A program made the translations under genes and the position numbers. The notes beneath the pieces are model-generated. The model was given only the letters and a program-made list of their open reading frames with translations, was not told the origin of the DNA and searched no databases. From contig JABJKO010000170.1 in assembly GCA_018660305.1 (NCBI GenBank), forward strand, positions 1 through 28,399: DNA of 28,399 nt. Direction: 5' to 3'. Positions 23,356 to 28,399 of this stretch are shown piece after piece. The DNA is from Rhodospirillaceae bacterium (GTDB lineage: Bacteria; Pseudomonadota; Alphaproteobacteria; MPNO01; UBA2964). Positions within the stretch are counted from its first letter, which is position 1, and each line of letters starts with the position of its first letter.

Positions 23356-25687
23356 CCTGCCAGACCCGGAGCGGCGTTGCCGGCATCTTGATGTCACTCA
23401 CGCCTAGCGGGCGCAGCGCGTCCACGATGGCATTGGTCAGGGCGGCCAGCGCCGGTGTCGTCCCGCCTTCGCCACCGCCTTTGACGCCCAGCTTGTTGCC
23501 CTTGGTCGGCGCATTATCCGCCGATTGGGTGGTGAAGGACGGCAAATCATCGGCCCGTGGCATACAGTAATCCAGGAACGAGCCGCCATGGAGCTGGCCG
23601 GTCTTGTCGTCATAGGCAATGTCCTCGCACAGCGCCTGGCCGACGCCCTGGGCGATGCCGCCATGGGTCTGGCCTTCGACGATCAGAGGATTGATCACCC
23701 GCCCCACATCATCGACGGCCGTCCAGCGATCGATGATAACGGCGCCGGTTTCAGGGTCGACTTCCACCTCGGCGATGGCACAGCCGGTGGGATAGGCGGG
23801 GATGCGCCCCTGGAATTTCTCTTCCGCGGCGAGCGGTCCTCGCAGTTCATCAGGCATGTCGCTCCCCATGGCACGTTCCGCCACATCGAACAGGCCAATC
23901 ACGCGGTCCGTACCCGTTACCCGAAAGACACCATCCACATAACCCATATCGTCGACGGCCGCCTCAAGACAATGGGCGGCGATGGTGCGGCCGCGTTCTA
24001 TGATGGTCTCGCACCCCTGGACCATCAGCGTCCCCGCGATCCTCATGGAGCGGTTGGAATGGGTACCGCCGCCATCGGCCAGCCGGTCGCTATCGCCATT
24101 GACGATATCAACTGTCTCAAACGGCACGGCAAGATATTCGGCGACCACCTGCGCGAAACTGGTCTCATGGCCCTGACCATGGTTCTGAGTGCCCACATCG
24201 GTCACCACACGACCCGTAGGATCGATTGTGACGCGGACCATTTCGCGGGGAAAACCCACCGGCGTCTCAATATAGTTGCACAGACCAATACCGCGCCGCT
24301 TGTCCCCCGCTTCGGACGATGCACGCCGTGCGGCGAACCCCTCCCAATCGGCCAGCCCCTGGGCCGTCGCCATGTTCTCGTGAAACGCGCCGCACTCGTA
24401 AGTAAGCCCCACCGGGTTGGGATAGGGCAGCTTGTCCTGCGGAATCAGATTGCGCCGGCGCAGTTCAATACGATCGATGCCGGTCCGGGAAGCGGCCTCA
24501 TCGATCAGCCGTTCCATATTGAACATGGCCTCCGGCCGCCCGGCACCCCGATAGGGTCCGGTGGAGAGGGTGTTGGTCAGTACCGCGCGGGCCCGCACAT
24601 GGGCACAGGGAATGTCGTAGATGCTGGAGACCAGTAACACGCCGTTGGAAAGGGGCACGAACGACATGGTGTGGCCGCCGATATTGCTCAAATGATCCAC
24701 ATCGATGGCGAGAAACTTTCCGTCCTCGTCGAGGGCCAGCATGGCATGGGTGGCAAGATCACGGGCCTGCATGTCGGACAGGAAGGATTCCGAGCGGGTC
24801 GCGACCCACTTTACCGGGCGCCTTACCCGCTGCGCCGCCCAGACCACCAGGGCGAATTCAGGAAACAGCCAGTTACGCATGCCGTAGCCGCCGCCCACAT
24901 CCTCGCACACCACCCGCACCCGGTCGGGTTCGCATCCCAGCAGCCCCGTAAGCTGGCGCTTGAGAGCATGGGATCCCTGACTGCCGGCGATCAGGGTATA
25001 GCGGCCGCTGGTCTCGTCATAAATGCCAGTCCCGGCGCGGGGCTCCATGGAGACCGCCGTTACCCGGTTGTTCCAGAGATCCAGCCGAACGATGTGGGCA
25101 GCCGATGCCATTGCCGCATCAACCGCATCCGCATCGCCAAGATCCGTATCGAAACACACATTGCCCGGCGCGTTATCCCAAAGCTGTGGCGCAGTCGACT
25201 GAACGGCGCGGCGCACATCGGTCACAGCCTCAAGCGGCTCATAGGTGACGGATACCGGTTCGGCGGCTTCCTCAGCCCCGTGGGCGGTTTCAGCGACAAC
25301 AAAAGCAACCGGCTCACCCACATGACGTACTTTGTCGCGCGCCAGCGGCCAGTGATCGCCCTGAAAAACCGGCGTGCCGTCCGCATTGGCGAAGGCCGGC
25401 TCACCGGCCCGGGTGATATGGGCCGGGTTGGGCACGTTGGGGATGGGCTTCAACCCGTCCGCCACATAGTCTGCTCCGGTCAGGACGGCGAGCACGCCTT
25501 TTACGGCTGCCGCCGCATTAATATCGATTCTGCCAAGAGTGGCGTGGGCGTGCGGGCTGCGCACCACAACGCCATAGACCGTGCCCGGCACATGGGCGTC
25601 ATCGCTGAACTGCCCTCGCCCGGTTAGCAGCCGATGATCCTCATTGCGTAGAACCGGCTGCCCGATGGCGTGGGTCGGATCAGCCAT
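23333..25687 (-). CDS. Molybdenum hydroxylase large subunit (xanthine dehydrogenase family)
   Basis: A 784-residue molybdopterin-binding subunit of the xanthine dehydrogenase/CO dehydrogenase family, enzymes that hydroxylate aromatic heterocycles, aldehydes or CoA thioesters using water as oxygen source. Cofactor-site segments are EDVGGGYGMR (262-271) and GPYRGAGRPEAMF (377-389); the catalytic Glu is Glu740 in KGGGEGG. The start is set at 25687, overlapping the UbiD stop by 8 bp (ATGGCTGA); an in-frame extension to 25786 lacks family sequence and would lie in the UbiD gene. No [2Fe-2S] or FAD subunit gene is next to it, so those must be encoded elsewhere. It shares an operon with UbiD and the VOC enzyme. 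Substrate unknown. Confidence 0.92.
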   Translation of the reverse strand: MADPTHAIGQPVLRNEDHRLLTGRGQFSDDAHVPGTVYGVVVRSPHAHATLGRIDINAAAAVKGVLAVLTGADYVADGLKPIPNVPNPAHITRAGEPAFANADGTPVFQGDHWPLARDKVRHVGEPVAFVVAETAHGAEEAAEPVSVTYEPLEAVTDVRRAVQSTAPQLWDNAPGNVCFDTDLGDADAVDAAMASAAHIVRLDLWNNRVTAVSMEPRAGTGIYDETSGRYTLIAGSQGSHALKRQLTGLLGCEPDRVRVVCEDVGGGYGMRNWLFPEFALVVWAAQRVRRPVKWVATRSESFLSDMQARDLATHAMLALDEDGKFLAIDVDHLSNIGGHTMSFVPLSNGVLLVSSIYDIPCAHVRARAVLTNTLSTGPYRGAGRPEAMFNMERLIDEAASRTGIDRIELRRRNLIPQDKLPYPNPVGLTYECGAFHENMATAQGLADWEGFAARRASSEAGDKRRGIGLCNYIETPVGFPREMVRVTIDPTGRVVTDVGTQNHGQGHETSFAQVVAEYLAVPFETVDIVNGDSDRLADGGGTHSNRSMRIAGTLMVQGCETIIERGRTIAAHCLEAAVDDMGYVDGVFRVTGTDRVIGLFDVAERAMGSDMPDELRGPLAAEEKFQGRIPAYPTGCAIAEVEVDPETGAVIIDRWTAVDDVGRVINPLIVEGQTHGGIAQGVGQALCEDIAYDDKTGQLHGGSFLDYCMPRADDLPSFTTQSADNAPTKGNKLGVKGGGEGGTTPALAALTNAIVDALRPLGVSDIKMPATPLRVWQAIQEARG

Positions 25688-27248
25688 TCGTGGTGGAATC
25701 GGACAGTCTATACTGCCCCTCTTCTTCCCGTGCCAGGCGACCGGCTGTCCGCAGTACATCCAGCGCGCGGACCACCTCGCGCCCATCGTCGGAGCCGAGG
25801 GAAGCTACCAATTCACCAAACGATTTTGCGCCGTCGGCGAGGGCGTCCTCGACCGTCTGGAACCGCGCTGTCACATTGTCCAGATCCGGCGGCACCGAGA
25901 CTGTCATATCGACCCGGTCCCGCTTGCCGAACGGAAGAGTCAGGTCGAAACCGGCCTTGGCCCCGGTGCGGGCGCCTTCCAGCGAGGGATCCAGCGGGAT
26001 AATTCGAAACCCTTCCTGCACGATCACGTCGCGGTCGGGCTGGAACCGGGTGGCCATGGCCCAGTCCATCTGCGAATCCGATGTCACATCCACATCGTCA
26101 TCCACCACAAACACATTCTTGGTGTCGGCGATGGAGCCCAGCACGGCGGCGATGGCGTTCCGCGCCTCGCCCGGCACCCGCTGGCGGATGGCGACACGGG
26201 TATTGAACAGCCCGCCCGATGACGCCGTAGCGCACACCGCCACCGGCTCGCGCACCGCCGTCTTGAGCGACTCCCACACGGCGACCTCCGTCAGGATGGT
26301 GCCGATATGGGCCGTGTCCGTATTGGCCAGCCGGTTGCCGGAAATGGTCGCGGTCTGGAACAGCGCATCGCGGCGCCGGGTGATGGCGGTGAGACAAAAC
26401 ACCGGATTGCGCTTCATGATGCCGTAATAGCCGAGGAATTCGCCAAACGGCCCCTCTTCCTCGGACCAGCCCACCGGATCGAGATAGCCTTCCAGCACCA
26501 TCTCCGCATCGGCCGGCACCAGCACATCGTTGGTCACGCCCTTGACCACGGCCAGAGGGGCACCGCGTAATGCCGCCAGCTGTTCGATCTCATCGCCGGG
26601 CAAGCGCAGCGATGCCGACAGCAAATCGATGGGATGGGAGCCCACCACATAGCTGATGGGAAGGCGCTCGCCCCTAGCCTGTACTTTGCGAAAGATCGCC
26701 TGCAGATCGCTGGGGGCCGTCAAATCGACCCCGGCTTCCTTGGGCCCGCGCAGCATCATACGGCGGATGCCGGCATTGCGGTGCCCGGTTTCCGGATCAC
26801 AGGCATAATCCACGCTGGCGGAAATATAGGGCCCGCCATCCATGGCGTGCTGCAAATGCACCGGCAGTTTTGTGAGATCCGCGTCATCGCCGGTAAGTAT
26901 AACTTCATGGACCGGCGCGTCGGCGGAGGAAATCTCCACCACCGGCTGCGGGTTGCGCAGGCGCCGGTTGATCTCTTCGGGCACCTGCTCGCGCGGCAGG
27001 TCGAACGCATAACCGATGCGGGCACGGTTCCCCAGGATATTGCCGACGATTTCAACCTGCTCCGGCCCCGCCTTGCGGAACAGCACCGCTTTTTCATTGC
27101 CATCGAGGTGCCGCGCGAGGGTCGTCAACGGCACCGGATCGTCATGGATTTCCACCTGATCGTGGGCGATCAGCAGCTCGACAAAACTCCGCAGCCGAAA
27201 ACGCTCCGTGTCGGGCCCGGTTTCGCCATCGGTCGCGGGTTGCTGCAC
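25680..27248 (-). CDS. UbiD family decarboxylase
   Basis: A 522-residue UbiD-family protein. These enzymes use prenylated FMN, supplied by a UbiX partner, to decarboxylate or carboxylate aromatic and unsaturated acids. The cofactor and active-site Arg lies in NAGIRRMML (Arg162/163) and the acidic pair in EEEGPFGEFLGYYG (Glu265 and Glu270), with the spacing of five seen between the catalytic glutamates of Fdc1/UbiD. Length is usual. The GTG start at 27248 lies 3 bp after the VOC stop and the gene overlaps the molybdenum hydroxylase start by 8 bp, so all three are co-translated. No UbiX is in the window. Context argues for a catabolic role rather than ubiquinone synthesis. Confidence 0.93.
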   Translation of the reverse strand: MQQPATDGETGPDTERFRLRSFVELLIAHDQVEIHDDPVPLTTLARHLDGNEKAVLFRKAGPEQVEIVGNILGNRARIGYAFDLPREQVPEEINRRLRNPQPVVEISSADAPVHEVILTGDDADLTKLPVHLQHAMDGGPYISASVDYACDPETGHRNAGIRRMMLRGPKEAGVDLTAPSDLQAIFRKVQARGERLPISYVVGSHPIDLLSASLRLPGDEIEQLAALRGAPLAVVKGVTNDVLVPADAEMVLEGYLDPVGWSEEEGPFGEFLGYYGIMKRNPVFCLTAITRRRDALFQTATISGNRLANTDTAHIGTILTEVAVWESLKTAVREPVAVCATASSGGLFNTRVAIRQRVPGEARNAIAAVLGSIADTKNVFVVDDDVDVTSDSQMDWAMATRFQPDRDVIVQEGFRIIPLDPSLEGARTGAKAGFDLTLPFGKRDRVDMTVSVPPDLDNVTARFQTVEDALADGAKSFGELVASLGSDDGREVVRALDVLRTAGRLAREEEGQYRLSDSTTNG

Positions 27249-27251
27249 AGG

Positions 27252-28220
27252 TTAGCTCTTGGCTTTGGCTTTTTTCTTCATATCGCCCTTGGTCCGGGTC
27301 GGCGGCTGGCCGGCGAACTTGTTGAGCCCGTCACCCAGGGCCCATTCGGCGAACATATGAGGCGCCGGATTCCATTTTTTGGGCTTCCAGTCCTTGGTGC
27401 AGTAATCCTCGTCGACGAAATATTCGATATAGCCGCCGCAAGGATTTTTGAAATACCAGAAATAGCAGGATGACACGATATGCCGCCCCGGCCCCACCGC
27501 CGTCTTCCAGCCCTTGCCGGTGAAGTGAATACCGCCGGCGAACAGCTCGTGGGTATTGGCGACCCCGAAGGCCACATGGTTGATCTGGGTCTTACCGCTC
27601 TCGTCTTCCAGGAAGAACAGATTGTGGTGCCCGCCGGGCGTCTTGCAGCGCATGAAAACACCGCGCCCGCTGTAATAATCCGACACCGCGAACCCCAGAC
27701 GTTTTTCATAGAAGCGCTGTGCCTTTTTGAGATCCGGCACGGTAAAGACCGCATGTCCAATGGTGCGCGGGTTAGCCTTGTCGTAATAGTCCGCCCGACC
27801 ATCGACACGCACCACCGCGCCCGGCGCGTTGATCGCCGTCGGTTTTTGCGCCTTGACTTTGCGCCGCTGGGTTTTGCGGAAGGCGATGCCGAGGCCGATA
27901 TCGTCCACCGAATGGATCGTCCCGTCTTTATCCACGGTGACCGTCCGGTCTTTTTCAAGCTCATGACGGATGCGGGTCATGTCGGAGATATTTTCGACGC
28001 CCCAGATTATCTCGCGCACGGTGGAGCCCGGCTGGATCGCCTTGGGCAGTTTCTTGTCGCCGCGCGGCCTGATAATCACCCGCGAGCCGTCCTGTGCCTC
28101 GAGGATAGCTTCCTTGGCGCCGCCCTTGATTTTTTTCAGACCAAAATCCTGAAACGCCGCCGAGCCTTTCTTGACGTCCGTCACCCCATAGATAATTGCG
28201 TCGATCCCGACGAAACTCAT
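27252..28220 (-). CDS. VOC-family extradiol-type dioxygenase
   Basis: A 322-residue protein with two vicinal-oxygen-chelate modules, as in type I extradiol ring-cleavage dioxygenases, which open catechols next to the hydroxyls using Fe(II) or Mn(II). The C-terminal module carries the metal triad: His156 (TIGHAVF), His215 (INHVAFG) and Glu266 (GGYIEYF). The N-terminal module (about 1-115) lacks such ligands, as is usual. A basic tail rich in Lys follows residue 310. The start at 28220 is supported by AAGGGAG upstream; the extension to 28340 runs into the repeat. It leads the VOC-UbiD-Mo operon. The family does other chemistry too, so ring cleavage is likely but not certain. Confidence 0.88.
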   Translation of the reverse strand: MSFVGIDAIIYGVTDVKKGSAAFQDFGLKKIKGGAKEAILEAQDGSRVIIRPRGDKKLPKAIQPGSTVREIIWGVENISDMTRIRHELEKDRTVTVDKDGTIHSVDDIGLGIAFRKTQRRKVKAQKPTAINAPGAVVRVDGRADYYDKANPRTIGHAVFTVPDLKKAQRFYEKRLGFAVSDYYSGRGVFMRCKTPGGHHNLFFLEDESGKTQINHVAFGVANTHELFAGGIHFTGKGWKTAVGPGRHIVSSCYFWYFKNPCGGYIEYFVDEDYCTKDWKPKKWNPAPHMFAEWALGDGLNKFAGQPPTRTKGDMKKKAKAKS

Positions 28221-28312
28221 GCGCCCTCTCCCTTGAAAACCAGTTCGTTGCCCATAGGATAAGCCGTGCGGCCCCAGGATCAAAGTGGCAAAGATCATAT
28301 ACACAGAACAAG

Positions 28313-28399
28313 CACCCCCCACCCTAACCCTCCCCCTCAAGGGGGGAGGGAACAGAATTTTCGTTTCAGGATTAAAGTTCCCCCTCCCCTTCGAGGGAG
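28313..28399. repeat. Bipartite palindromic repeat, copy 4 (cut by window end)
   Basis: The left arm CACCCCCCACCCTAACCC begins near 28313 and forms a hairpin TCCCCCTCAAGGGGGGA. The beginning of the right arm (28378-28399) is identical to the right arm of copy 3. The element runs off the window. Its minus strand contains a four-run G tract (28336-28315). It lies upstream of the VOC gene start. Confidence 0.85.

Noticed and set aside
23525..25627. Plus-strand frames (370 and 318 codons) opposite the molybdenum hydroxylase gene
   Set aside because: The sense strand encodes a full-length conserved enzyme with all motifs; the antisense products match nothing I recognise.

Overview
The window looks like a chromosomal accessory region of an alphaproteobacterium, probably Rhodospirillales-like. 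The evidence is fairly high GC, Shine-Dalgarno-led genes with frequent TTG and GTG starts, a TRAP transporter, many small catabolic enzymes, and intergenic C/G-rich palindromic repeats of a kind familiar from alphaproteobacteria. The taxon is inferred from style only; there is no rRNA or marker gene. I support 25 protein genes and no RNA gene or CRISPR. Coding density is high and no gene looks broken.

Layout. (1) 269-6417, all minus strand: a 4,5-dihydroxyphthalate-decarboxylase-like protein, an orphan MlaC, an SDR with altered catalytic residues, CreA, an ornithine cyclodeaminase (OCD) family protein, a carboxymuconolactone-decarboxylase-like protein and a luciferase-like flavin monooxygenase. 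(2) 6596-10060, minus: four tandem paralogous TauD/TfdA Fe(II)/2-oxoglutarate dioxygenases in one tightly packed operon. (3) 10384-14429, plus: a second OCD-family protein, a MarR regulator, an MFS transporter and a reductive-dehalogenase-like double [4Fe-4S] protein. (4) 14437-16817: a second MFS transporter (minus) divergent from a D-2-hydroxyacid dehydrogenase (plus). (5) 16897-20054, minus: a bicupin, an orphan EutA-like reactivase and a RidA-family protein in one operon. (6) 20392-23355, plus: a TRAP transporter, dctPQM. (7) 23333-28220, minus: an extradiol-type VOC dioxygenase, a UbiD decarboxylase and a molybdenum hydroxylase large subunit, tightly coupled.

Four copies of a bipartite palindromic, G-run-rich repeat lie at 1-105, 6464-6576, 10174-10281 and 28313-28399. 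Copies 2 and 3 bracket the TauD/TfdA quartet exactly.

Taken together, the genes suggest uptake and breakdown of small organic acids, possibly aromatic or halogenated: TRAP and MFS transport, hydroxylation (Mo enzyme, flavin monooxygenase, 2-oxoglutarate dioxygenases), decarboxylation (UbiD), ring opening (VOC extradiol enzyme), possible dehalogenation (Rdh-like), and NAD-linked oxidoreductases. No substrate can be fixed from sequence. The points most worth a second look are the dioxygenase quartet, the bicupin-EutA-RidA operon with no ethanolamine lyase, the cytoplasmic Rdh-like protein, the VOC-UbiD-Mo operon, and the operator-rich divergent promoter before dctP. All residue alignments were made by eye.
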